NCBI GenBank assembly: GCA_039930945.1
Contig: JBDTSW010000018.1
Coordinates: forward strand, 1 to 25,598
Direction of reading: 5' to 3'
Source of the DNA: JBDTSW01 sp039930945
GTDB taxonomy: Bacteria > Actinomycetota > Thermoleophilia > Solirubrobacterales > 70-9
Length of the DNA stretch: 25,598 bases
In this document: positions 16,093-23,180 of the stretch, one piece after another
How positions within the stretch are numbered: position 1 is the first letter of the stretch
Layout: each line of letters opens with the position of its first letter
Position numbers and translations under genes: made by a program
Notes under the pieces: model-generated
Told to the model about the DNA's origin: nothing
Seen by the model: only the letters and a program-made list of their open reading frames with translations
Database searches by the model: none

Positions 16093-17180
16093 TGTCCGCC
16101 GGCAACGGCCGATCCGAGCGGGAGGTCCTAGACGCGATCGAGGCGCGCCGCCGCCGTCCCCGCCGCAAGGTCCTCGACAAGCTGATCACCCTCTCGCACG
16201 GCGCCGGCGGCAGGGCGAGCCGCGACCTGATCGAGGGCATCTTCCTGCGCGAGCTCCGCAATCCGCTGCTGGAACCGCTCGGCGACAGCGCCCTGCTCGG
16301 CGCCGGCGCCGAGCAGCTCGCCTTCACCACGGACTCCTTCGTCGTCCGCCCCCTGTTCTTCCCCGGCGGCGACATCGGCGAGCTGGCCGTGAACGGCACG
16401 ATCAACGACCTGGCGATGTCGGGCGCGCGGGCGCTGGCGCTCTCGGCCGGCTTCATCGTCGAGGAGGGCCTGCCGGTCGCCGACCTGGAGCGAATTGCGG
16501 CCTCGATGGGCGCCGCCGCCGAAGCCGCCGGCGTCCCGGTCGCCACCGGCGACACCAAGGTGGTCGAGCGCGGCAAGGCCGACGGCCTCTACGTCAACAC
16601 CTCGGGCATCGGAGTGATCGAGCACGGCCTGGCGCTCGGCCCCGCTGCGATCGAGCCCGGCGACAGGGTCCTCGTCTCCGGCACGATCGGCGACCACGGC
16701 ATGGCGGTGATGATCGCCCGGGGCGAGCTCGAGCTGGAGGTCGAGCTGGAGTCGGACACGGCTCCGCTGCATCAGCTGGTCGCCTCCCTGCTCGAGGCGA
16801 CCGACGGGGTCCGTTGTCTGCGCGACCCGACCCGAGGCGGCTTCGCCACGGTGCTCGCCGAGTTGGCGCTGGCGGCCGAGGTCGGGATCACGATCTCCGA
16901 GTCGGAGCTCCCGATCCGTCCCGAGGTGGTCGGTGCCTGCGAGATCCTCGGGATCGACCCGACCTACGTCGCCAACGAGGGCAAGCTGATCGCCGTCGTC
17001 TCAGCCGAGGCCGCCGGCGATGCTCTCACCGCGCTGCGCTCCCATCCCTTGGGCCGCGACGCAGCGGTCGTCGCCGAGGTCACCCCGGACCCTCCCGGCC
17101 TGGTCATTCTCGAGACCGCGCTCGGCGGCTCCCGCGTCGTCGACATGCTCGCGGGCGACCCGCTGCCCCGCATCTGCTGA
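16092..17180 (+). CDS. hypE: Hydrogenase maturation protein HypE
   Basis: Dehydrates its C-terminal S-carboxamide to thiocyanate using ATP and donates CN- to the iron in HypCD. The 362-residue product has the PurM/AIR-synthase-like motifs ITLSHGAGGRASRDLI, FTTDSFVVRPLFFPGGDIG, NGTINDLAMSGA, ATGDTKVV and ANEGKLIAVV, and ends in PRIC, supplying the carbamoyl-accepting terminal cysteine. ATG 16092 overlaps hypD's TGA. The first ~30 residues, rich in arginine and glutamate, precede the usual HypE start; they could be read through a later start, but the overlap with hypD favours the long form. Confidence 0.96.
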   Translation: MSAGNGRSEREVLDAIEARRRRPRRKVLDKLITLSHGAGGRASRDLIEGIFLRELRNPLLEPLGDSALLGAGAEQLAFTTDSFVVRPLFFPGGDIGELAVNGTINDLAMSGARALALSAGFIVEEGLPVADLERIAASMGAAAEAAGVPVATGDTKVVERGKADGLYVNTSGIGVIEHGLALGPAAIEPGDRVLVSGTIGDHGMAVMIARGELELEVELESDTAPLHQLVASLLEATDGVRCLRDPTRGGFATVLAELALAAEVGITISESELPIRPEVVGACEILGIDPTYVANEGKLIAVVSAEAAGDALTALRSHPLGRDAAVVAEVTPDPPGLVILETALGGSRVVDMLAGDPLPRIC

Positions 17181-17231
17181 GCGCGGAGGACATACACTCA
17201 GCCTCCCCACGCCTACGATTCTGGAGATCAC
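17181..17231 (+). promoter_or_regulatory. Candidate internal promoter and RBS before the aldolase homologue
   Basis: A 51-base gap separates hypE from the next gene. TACACT (17193-17198) and TACGAT (17212-17217) both fit the TAnnnT -10 form, and TGGAG lies a few bases before the ATG at 17232. The aldolase gene could therefore be expressed alone as well as by readthrough from the hyp operon. No terminator is seen. Confidence 0.35.
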
Positions 17232-18155
17232 ATGGACCTTGGCTACGACGGCAAGCTCTACATCCTCGCTTTCGACCACCGCGGGTCGTTCAGCAAGCGG
17301 TTCGGGATCGGCGCTGACCCCACACCCGAGGAGACACGGCGCCTCGAAGACGGCAAGCACCTGATCTTCGAGGGCATCGAGGCGGCGCTCGCGCGCGGCG
17401 CCGACCCATCGGCGACCGGCGCCCTGGTCGACGAGCAGTTCGGGGGCCCGGCGCAAGTCCCCGAGCAGGCCAAGGCCAGGGGAATCAGGCTTGCGATGCC
17501 GGTGGAGAAGAGCGGTCAAAGCGAGTTCGACTTCGAGTACGGCGAGGACTTCGGGGCCCACATCGAGCGTCATGACCCCGATTTCTCCAAGGTGTTGGTC
17601 CGCTACAACCCCGAGGGCGACGCCGAGATGAATCAGCGCCAGGCCGAGCGGCTCCGGCGCCTGTCGGCGTGGCTGCATGAGCGGGGTCGCAGGTTCCTCT
17701 TCGAGCTGCTGGTGCCCGCCACCGAGGGGCAGCTGGCCTCGGTGGACGGCGACTCAGACCGCTATGACGCCGAGCTGCGTCCCGAGCTGATGTGCCGGGC
17801 GATCCCCGCCCTGCAGGAGGCCGGCGTGGAGGCCGACATCTGGAAGATCGAGGGCGTGGACGAGCGCGCCGACTGCGAGCGGATCGCGGCCCAGTGCCGC
17901 GCGGGCGGTCGCGACCGGGTCGTTTGCGTGGTCCTCGGGCGGGGGGCCGACAACGACAAGGTCGATCATTGGCTGCGCCAGGCAGCCCCCGTCGACGCCT
18001 ATGTGGGCTTCGCCATCGGTCGCTCGATCTGGGGAGACCCGCTGGCGGGCTTCATCGACGGCAGCCTTTCCCGCGAGGATGCCGCCACCCGGGTGGCCGA
18101 CAACTACCTGCGCTTCATCGAGGTCTACAACTCCGCCGAGGCGGCGGCCGGCTAG
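17232..18155 (+). CDS. DUF2090 / IolC C-terminal-type class I aldolase homologue
   Basis: 307-residue TIM-barrel protein beginning KLYILAFDHRGSF, the opening typical of the DUF2090 domain found at the C-terminus of 5-dehydro-2-deoxygluconokinase (IolC) and related to LacD-type class I aldolases. Other marks are PVEKSGQSEFDFEYG (~90-104), LVRYNPEGD (~122-130), DIWKIEGVD (202-210, Lys205 a likely Schiff-base lysine by comparison with LacD) and GFAIGRSIWGDPL (259-271, phosphate-binding end of the barrel). No kinase domain is fused and no inositol catabolic genes are near. The natural substrate is unknown; a phosphorylated ketose or 2-deoxy-5-keto-gluconate 6-phosphate analogue is plausible. Its place directly after hypE suggests a link to hydrogenase maturation or the hydrogenase's metabolic role. 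Confidence 0.8.
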   Translation: MDLGYDGKLYILAFDHRGSFSKRFGIGADPTPEETRRLEDGKHLIFEGIEAALARGADPSATGALVDEQFGGPAQVPEQAKARGIRLAMPVEKSGQSEFDFEYGEDFGAHIERHDPDFSKVLVRYNPEGDAEMNQRQAERLRRLSAWLHERGRRFLFELLVPATEGQLASVDGDSDRYDAELRPELMCRAIPALQEAGVEADIWKIEGVDERADCERIAAQCRAGGRDRVVCVVLGRGADNDKVDHWLRQAAPVDAYVGFAIGRSIWGDPLAGFIDGSLSREDAATRVADNYLRFIEVYNSAEAAAG

Positions 18156-18159
18156 GACC

Positions 18160-18174
18160 ACCGCGGGCCGCGGT
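18160..18174. terminator. Small GC hairpin between convergent operons
   Basis: ACCGCG (18160-18165) and CGCGGT (18169-18174) can form a 6-bp stem with a 3-base loop in the 18-base gap between the convergent aldolase homologue and hypB genes. No T-tract follows on either strand, so a terminating role is only a possibility. Confidence 0.3.
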
Positions 18175-18839
18175 CAGCTCGAGGCGAGGCCGAGCAGCCG
18201 CTGGCGCCAGGCCTCGATCCCCTCGCCGCTGCGGGCGCTCACCTGAAGGGTCTCGGCGGAGGGGTTGACCTGGTCGAGGCCGGCGAGGTAGCGGTCGAGG
18301 TCGAAGTCGAGGTGGGGGAGGAGGTCGATCTTGTTGATCACGACCAACTCGCAGCTGCGGAACATGAGCGGGTACTTGAGCGGCTTGTCCTCACCCTCGG
18401 CGACCGAGGAGACCATCCAGCGGGCGTCTTCGCCGATCCGGAACTCGGCGGGGCAGACAAGGTTTCCGATGTTCTCGACCACCAGCAGGTCGATCTCCCC
18501 CAGCGGGATCTGGGGGATCGCCGAGCGGACCATGTTGGCGTCGAGATGGCATTCGCCGCCGAAGGCAGGGTCGGTGTTGATCTGGGTGACCGGGATCTGT
18601 AGGTGGGAGAGGCGGTTGGCGTCGAGGCTGCCGCGGACGTCGCCCTCGAGCACGCCGACGCTGACGTCGCCGGTGTCGGCGAGGGCGCGCTCGAGCAGCG
18701 AGGTCTTGCCCGCTCCGGGGGCGCTCATCAGGTTGAGGACCCGGACCCCGGCGCGATCGAAGTCGGCGCGGTTGGCCTCGGCGATCGTCTGATTGGCGTC
18801 CAGGGCGCCCTCGGCCACCTTCACGGTCGTTTGGTGCAT
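18174..18839 (-). CDS. hypB: Hydrogenase nickel incorporation GTPase HypB
   Basis: GTPase that works with HypA to insert nickel into the hydrogenase large-subunit precursor. The 221-residue product has the P-loop SAPGAGKTS (39-47), switch/metal residues in GGECHLDANM (Cys97, His98) and LVCPAEF (Cys129), and the guanine-specificity NKID (169-172). It lacks the N-terminal CxxCxC and histidine-rich nickel-storage stretch of some HypBs, so it is the minimal type. ATG 18839 has GGGGAGG just upstream and overlaps the hypA stop. The frame is open further upstream, but that is the shadow of hypA. Confidence 0.95.
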   Translation of the reverse strand: MHQTTVKVAEGALDANQTIAEANRADFDRAGVRVLNLMSAPGAGKTSLLERALADTGDVSVGVLEGDVRGSLDANRLSHLQIPVTQINTDPAFGGECHLDANMVRSAIPQIPLGEIDLLVVENIGNLVCPAEFRIGEDARWMVSSVAEGEDKPLKYPLMFRSCELVVINKIDLLPHLDFDLDRYLAGLDQVNPSAETLQVSARSGEGIEAWRQRLLGLASS

Positions 18840-19243
18840 CAGGCCTCCCCGGCCTGCCCGGAGGCCGCCACGGCGGGCTCCTCGACGTCGATCGAATCGA
18901 CGATCAGCTCGTCTCCGCTGACGACCGAATGATCGCTGCTCTCGCAGCTCGGGCAGCGAAAGCGAACGATCAGCTCCGCCTGGTCGTGCGCGGGCGGGGG
19001 TGCCGGGTCCCACTCCGTGCCGCAGCCGCCGCAGCGAAGCCGCGAGTCAACCCGCTCCCACTCCAGGGCGGCGCCCTCAGGCGAGGCAATCGGCTTCGCG
19101 GCGATCTCGAAGTAGAAGCGCAGCGACTCTCCCACGACTTGGCGAAGCCGGCCGAGCCGGACCCTGACCACCGTCACCGGGCGGCCCTCGGCGTAGCGCT
19201 CGGCGACGTCAACGATGGCCTGGGCGATCGCCAGCTCGTGCAT
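18839..19243 (-). CDS. hypA: Hydrogenase nickel metallochaperone HypA
   Basis: Nickel chaperone, partner of HypB. The 134-residue product begins MHELAIAQAIVDV with the His2/Glu3 nickel-binding start, and has two zinc-binding pairs, Cys71/Cys74 (CGGCGTEWD) and Cys97/Cys100 (CPSCES). The C-terminal tail after ~115 is acidic/alanine-rich and slightly longer than usual. The frame stays open far upstream (to about 20728), but that is the non-coding frame of the large-subunit gene; ATG 19243 follows the protease stop by two bases and gives a family-like start. Confidence 0.93.
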   Translation of the reverse strand: MHELAIAQAIVDVAERYAEGRPVTVVRVRLGRLRQVVGESLRFYFEIAAKPIASPEGAALEWERVDSRLRCGGCGTEWDPAPPPAHDQAELIVRFRCPSCESSDHSVVSGDELIVDSIDVEEPAVAASGQAGEA

Positions 19244-19245
19244 CC

Positions 19246-19740
19246 TCAGCCGGCCTCCGGCGGCTCGCCGTGGTCTCGCGAGTCGCGCCCGCCCAGCTGC
19301 TCGCACAGCTCGGCCACCAACTCCTCCACCGCCGCCTGCACGGCCGGCGTCAGGCCCTCTCCGGCCTCGAAGTTCTCGCCCTCGATCCCGTAGACGGCGA
19401 GCCTCGGGGGGAGGCGGTCGAGCTCGCGGGCCAACTCGACGGCCTCGGCGACCCCGAGGGCATGGGTCGAGGACTTGAACAGCCTTGCCGGCAGCGCCCC
19501 CTCGGAGGCCTCGAAGCGGTGCAGCGTCCCCGGCTCGGCGCCGGAGCTGACGCCGTCCACCACCAGCGCCTCGTCGGCGTCGCTCCAGGCCTCGAGCAAC
19601 GAGGTCGGCTCGCCCTCCCGCTCGAGCACCGTGACCCCGGGGGGCTGCGCCAGGCGGAGGCGACGGGCGACCTCCAGCCCCGCGGCGTCGTCGCGGCGGA
19701 AGCGGTTGCCGATCCCGATCAGGGTCTCGAAGCGCCCCAC
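19246..19740 (-). CDS. Hydrogenase large-subunit maturation endopeptidase
   Basis: HyaD/HycI-type nickel-dependent protease that removes the C-terminal extension of the large subunit after nickel insertion. The 164-residue product has the family start LIGIGNRFRRDDAAGLEVARRL (Asp/Glu metal ligands expected at Asp17 and in the later ALVVDGV block), and STHALGVAEAVELA supplying the conserved His. Length agrees with the family (~150-170). GTG 19740 sits a few bases after the large-subunit stop. The neighbouring HydA ends in the matching cleavable motif, so substrate assignment is strong by context. Confidence 0.92.
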   Translation of the reverse strand: MGRFETLIGIGNRFRRDDAAGLEVARRLRLAQPPGVTVLEREGEPTSLLEAWSDADEALVVDGVSSGAEPGTLHRFEASEGALPARLFKSSTHALGVAEAVELARELDRLPPRLAVYGIEGENFEAGEGLTPAVQAAVEELVAELCEQLGGRDSRDHGEPPEAG

Positions 19741-19743
19741 GGC

Positions 19744-21036
19744 TCAGCGATCCACCTCGAGCGTGAGGAAGTGGGTCGAGCAGGAGATGCAGGGATCGTA
19801 GTTGCGGATCGCCTGCTCGCACTCCCACTTGAGCCGCTCGTCCGACAACCCCACCCGGGGCCTGACGAACTCCCGCAGATCCTCCTCCACGCGGGCCTGG
19901 TTCTGGGAGGTCGGGGGCACGATCCGCGCCTCGGCGATCGAGCCGTCGTCCTCCAGGCGGTAGCGGTGCCAGAGCATCCCGCGAGGAGCCTCGCTCCAGC
20001 CGCAGCCGACCGCGGCCTTGGGCTCGACCACGGCGGCGGGCGGGTCGGGCGGCTCGTAGGCCTCGATCAGGCGAAGCGCCTCGTCGAAGGCGTAGAGGAT
20101 CTCGACGGCGCGGACGATGATGCTCTTGAAGGGGTTGGCGCAACTCGCTCCCAGGCCCGCCTCCTCGGCCGCCTCCCGGGCCGGCGGCGAGAGCTGCTCG
20201 GAGTTGAGCGAGTAGCGGGCCATCGGGCCGAGGAAGTAGGTGCCCACGTCGCGAAGCTGCGAGTGAAGCGCGGTCGAGTGCTCGACCTGCTGCTCGGTGA
20301 AGTGCTCCTCGTAGGAGCCGGGGCCGATCTCGAGGCCGCTGCTGGAGACGAGCCGGCCGTCCTCGATCGCATAGGCATCTGGGCTGCGCAGGGCGACGTA
20401 CTCGTAGTCCTGGTCGAAGTCGGGGAAGGGCAGCTTGGAGACCCAGCGCACCGAGTCGCGCGCCAGCTCGCGGGCCTCCTCCAGCCCCTCTACCAGCGAG
20501 CTCAGGTCCTGCTTGCTCGGCGCCTTGTAAAAGCCTCCGACGCGGACGTTGATCGGGTGGATCGGGCGGCCGCCGATCACCCGCAGCAGATCGTTGCCGG
20601 CCGCCTTGATCCGCAGCCCGCCCTCGACCACCTCGCGGTGTTCGCGCGCCATCGCCCAGGCGCTCTCGAAGCCGAGGAAGTCGGGCGCATGCAGCATGAA
20701 CACGTGCAGCGCGTGGCTCTCGACCCACTCGCCGCAGTACATCAGGCGGCGTAGAGCCCTGATCTGGTCGTCCACCTGGACCGCGAGCCCGTCCTCGATC
20801 GCGTTGAAGGCGCTGGTCATGTAGGCGACCGGGCAGATGCCGCAGATGCGCGCGGTCATGTCGGGCGCCTCGCTGAAGTCGCGGCCGCGCAGGAAGGCCT
20901 CGAAGAAGCGCGGCGGCTCGTAGATGCGGAGCTTCACATCCTCGACCTCGCCGTCGCGGATGCGGATGTACATCGCGCCCTCGCCCTCGACCCGCGCCAG
21001 GGCGTCGGTCTTGATCGTCCGGGTCCGGCCGCTCAC
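19744..21036 (-). CDS. hydA: Group 3b-type [NiFe]-hydrogenase large (alpha) subunit
   Basis: Catalytic subunit with the NiFe(CN)2CO site of a cytoplasmic, bidirectional NADP-linked hydrogenase. The 430-residue product has the N-terminal nickel-binding CxxC as RICGICP (Cys65, Cys68) and the C-terminal DPCISCSTH (Cys416, Cys419, His422), followed by an eight-residue extension expected to be cut after His422. ARVEGEGAM near residue 14 and DFLGFESAWAMA are further family marks. The residue at the position of the usual His in CxxCxxxH is Tyr72. GTG 21036 overlaps the small-subunit stop by four bases. Subgroup 3b is inferred from the beta-gamma-delta-alpha gene set and the short length; bidirectional H2/NADPH chemistry is established for that group. 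Confidence 0.93.
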   Translation of the reverse strand: MSGRTRTIKTDALARVEGEGAMYIRIRDGEVEDVKLRIYEPPRFFEAFLRGRDFSEAPDMTARICGICPVAYMTSAFNAIEDGLAVQVDDQIRALRRLMYCGEWVESHALHVFMLHAPDFLGFESAWAMAREHREVVEGGLRIKAAGNDLLRVIGGRPIHPINVRVGGFYKAPSKQDLSSLVEGLEEARELARDSVRWVSKLPFPDFDQDYEYVALRSPDAYAIEDGRLVSSSGLEIGPGSYEEHFTEQQVEHSTALHSQLRDVGTYFLGPMARYSLNSEQLSPPAREAAEEAGLGASCANPFKSIIVRAVEILYAFDEALRLIEAYEPPDPPAAVVEPKAAVGCGWSEAPRGMLWHRYRLEDDGSIAEARIVPPTSQNQARVEEDLREFVRPRVGLSDERLKWECEQAIRNYDPCISCSTHFLTLEVDR

Positions 21037-21812
21037 TCGTGCGCCTCGCTCTCGGTCTTGAACGGCTCGCGGGCGGCGTGGAAGGTGCGGTAGACGCGGA
21101 CCACGTCGACCTCGTCCATGCCGCCGCCTCGTAGCCAGCCGCTCAGCGAGGGCGCGTTGGGCGACTCCATCGGCCCGAAGCAGCCGTAGCAGCCGCGGTT
21201 GTAGCTGGGGCAGAGGGCACCGCAGCCGGAGTGGGTCACCGGGCCGAGGCACGGGGTGCCGTGGGCGACCATCACGCAGACGTTTCCCGCTCGCTTGCAA
21301 TCGACGCAGACGCTGTGGGATGCGATCGCCGGCCGGCGATCGTTGAGGAAGGCGCTGATCACCTCGAGCAGCTGGTGGCGGTCGACCGGGCAGCCCTGCA
21401 GCTCGAAGTCGACGTGAACGTTGGCCGAGATCGCGGTCGAGGTCTCCAGGGTCGAGATGTAGTCGGGCTCGGCGTAGACGACCGAGATGAACTCCTCCAC
21501 GTCGGCGAAGTTGCGAAGCGCCTGGATCCCGCCCGAGGTGGCGCAGGCGCCGATCGTGACCAGCCAGCGCGACTGGCGACGGACCTCCTTGATCCGCTCG
21601 GCGTCCTCGGGGGTGCTGATCGAGCCCTCGACCAGGGAGAGGTCGTAGGGACCCTCGACCGTGGCGGAGGTCGCCTCGAGGAAATGGGCGACGTCGATCT
21701 GGCCGGGCAGCGAGACCAGCTCCTGCTCGAAGTCGAGCAGGCTGAGCTGGCAGCCATCGCAGGAGGCGAACTTCCAGACGGCGAGCTTGGGCCTGTCCGG
21801 CGGCACGCTCAC
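21033..21812 (-). CDS. hydD: [NiFe]-hydrogenase small (delta) subunit
   Basis: Electron-transfer subunit carrying three Fe-S clusters from the NiFe site to the flavin subunit. The 259-residue product has the proximal-cluster cysteines Cys18/Cys21 (SCDGCQ), Cys90 (GACATSGG) and Cys141 (QGCPVD), and a cysteine-rich second half with CVDCKRAGNVC (169-179), Cys188, Cys197, Cys201, Cys208 and Cys211 for the further clusters. No Tat signal or membrane anchor is present, consistent with a cytoplasmic enzyme. GTG 21812 overlaps the hydG stop (GTGA); GTG 21806 is an alternative two codons later. Confidence 0.93.
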   Translation of the reverse strand: MSVPPDRPKLAVWKFASCDGCQLSLLDFEQELVSLPGQIDVAHFLEATSATVEGPYDLSLVEGSISTPEDAERIKEVRRQSRWLVTIGACATSGGIQALRNFADVEEFISVVYAEPDYISTLETSTAISANVHVDFELQGCPVDRHQLLEVISAFLNDRRPAIASHSVCVDCKRAGNVCVMVAHGTPCLGPVTHSGCGALCPSYNRGCYGCFGPMESPNAPSLSGWLRGGGMDEVDVVRVYRTFHAAREPFKTESEAHE

Positions 21813-22729
21813 AGCTCCCTCACCCCGAGCAGCGGCGCGACTCGCCGATAGGGGAAGACCGCGCCGTCCTTGCAGACGAACTGGTGCGCGAGCTGGCAGT
21901 GGCCGCAGTGACCGATCGCGCACTTCATGTTGCGCTCCAGCGAGACATGGATCCGATCCGATGCCACTCCCCGGTCGCGAAGCGCCGCCGCCACGAAGCG
22001 CATCATCACCTCGGGCCCGCAGACCATCGCCGTCGCCGCCGCGCCGTCGAAGCGCGCCGACGGGATCAGCTTGGTCACCAGCCCGACCCGCCCCGGCCAG
22101 CCGGCGGAGGCGCTGTCCACGGTGGATGCGACCTCGATTCCCGCCGCTCGCCACTCTTCCAGCTCCCGCTCGTAGAGGATCTCGTCCGGGGTTCGTGACC
22201 CGTACAGAAGCAGCGCGGCGCCGTAGCGATCGCGGTTCGCGGCGAGGTGCCGGATGACCGAGCGCAGGGGAGCGAGGCCGATCCCACCCGCCACCACCAC
22301 CACGTCGCGTCCCTCGGCCTCGGCCAGCGGCCAGGCGCTCCCGAATGGGCCTCGGACGCCGAGGGAGTCGCCCGGCTCGGCGTCGCAGATCGCCTTGGTG
22401 GCCAGGCCCACCGACTGAACCGTGTGGGTCAGCGTTCCGGCGCCGCCGACGTCGCCGCTGATCGAGATCGGAACCTCGCCGGAGCCAAACGCGTAGAGCA
22501 TGTTGAACTGACCCGGCCTGGCGTCGGCCACCGCGGCGGAGCCCGCCCCCGAGGATCCCTTCCCCGCGGGCTCGAGCTCCAGCGTCCAGGTGTCGGCCAG
22601 CTCTTGGCGCTTGTCCACCACGCGGTACGCGGTCGGCAGCATCGGATCGGGTCCAGAGGACGGTTCGAGCGGCAGCTCGCCAACCGACTCGGCCGCCGGG
22701 CGCGCGGTTGCCTCAGCCGGTCGCCGCAT
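21809..22729 (-). CDS. hydG: Hydrogenase flavin/NAD(P)-binding (gamma) subunit
   Basis: Diaphorase-like subunit passing electrons between NADP(H) via FAD and the hydrogenase Fe-S chain. The 306-residue product has a ferredoxin-reductase-like FAD domain with VPISISGD in place of the RxYS block, an NAD(P)-binding domain opening VVVAGGIGLAPLRSVIRHL (~143-161), VCGPEVMMRF, and a C-terminal [2Fe-2S] motif with Cys270, Cys275, Cys278 and Cys286 (MKCAIGHCGHC...VC). This is the HydG/PyrK-like family of sulfhydrogenases. ATG 22729 overlaps the cNMP gene by 17 bases and yields a ~29-residue unconserved leader; ATG 22642 (MLPTAYRVV) is a plausible alternative start. Confidence 0.92.
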   Translation of the reverse strand: MRRPAEATARPAAESVGELPLEPSSGPDPMLPTAYRVVDKRQELADTWTLELEPAGKGSSGAGSAAVADARPGQFNMLYAFGSGEVPISISGDVGGAGTLTHTVQSVGLATKAICDAEPGDSLGVRGPFGSAWPLAEAEGRDVVVVAGGIGLAPLRSVIRHLAANRDRYGAALLLYGSRTPDEILYERELEEWRAAGIEVASTVDSASAGWPGRVGLVTKLIPSARFDGAAATAMVCGPEVMMRFVAAALRDRGVASDRIHVSLERNMKCAIGHCGHCQLAHQFVCKDGAVFPYRRVAPLLGVREL

Positions 22730-23180
22730 GCCCGTAGACGTCCAGGAGTCGGACCCGCGTTGCCTGCAGGCGCTCGACGATCACCGGGACGAAGCGTTGC
22801 ATCAGCTTGTAGCCGAGCACCGGGTCGTCTTCGCATTTGCCGCGAAGGCAGGTGGCGTCGAAGGCGATCGCGTGCGTCTGCGTCCGGGCTCGGGCGTCGA
22901 GGTGGGTCCGGTACGGCGGGACGAGCCAGGACCAGCCAAGCAGGTCGCCGTCGTCGATCGTCTCCACCGTCAGCGCCCCGCGTTGGGGGATGAAGGTCTC
23001 CATCCCCACCCTTCCCCGGCGAATCACGTAGAAGCGGTCGGCCGGGTCTCCCTCCCGCAGCAGGTAGGCGCCCGGCTCGAACACCTCGTTACGGGCGCAG
23101 CCGGCGATCAGCTCGAGATGAGCCGTCCCCATTCCCTCGAAGGCGGGCGCCGCGGCCAGCAGCTCGTCAATCGCCTGCAT
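22713..23180 (-). CDS. Cyclic-nucleotide-binding-domain protein without DNA-binding domain
   Basis: 155 residues that form almost exactly one CAP-type cNMP-binding beta-barrel: GAYLLREGDPADRFYVIRRGRVGME (~37-61), then LTVETIDDGDLLGWSWLVPPYR (~70-91) and a C-helix region DDPVLGYKLMQRFVPVIVERLQATR (~117-141). The usual phosphate-binding cassette (GELAL...PRAA) is replaced by LGWSWLVPPYRTHLDARA, so binding of cAMP is uncertain. There is no helix-turn-helix, so it is not a Crp-type transcription factor. It lies inside the hydrogenase operon, overlapping hydB by 14 bases and hydG by 17, so it is likely an allosteric or structural partner of the hydrogenase rather than a regulator of genes. Confidence 0.85.
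   Translation of the reverse strand: MQAIDELLAAAPAFEGMGTAHLELIAGCARNEVFEPGAYLLREGDPADRFYVIRRGRVGMETFIPQRGALTVETIDDGDLLGWSWLVPPYRTHLDARARTQTHAIAFDATCLRGKCEDDPVLGYKLMQRFVPVIVERLQATRVRLLDVYGHAATG

Noticed and set aside
18839..20728. A 629-codon open frame on the minus strand that ends in HypA
   Set aside because: Only the last 134 codons look like a protein (HypA). The rest is Arg/Gly/Ala-rich sequence out of frame with the protease and large-subunit genes that occupy the same strand, so it is a high-GC frame artefact and not a fusion.
22713..23180. Crp/Fnr-type transcription factor
   Set aside because: The protein ends after the cNMP-type barrel and C-helix; no helix-turn-helix domain follows.
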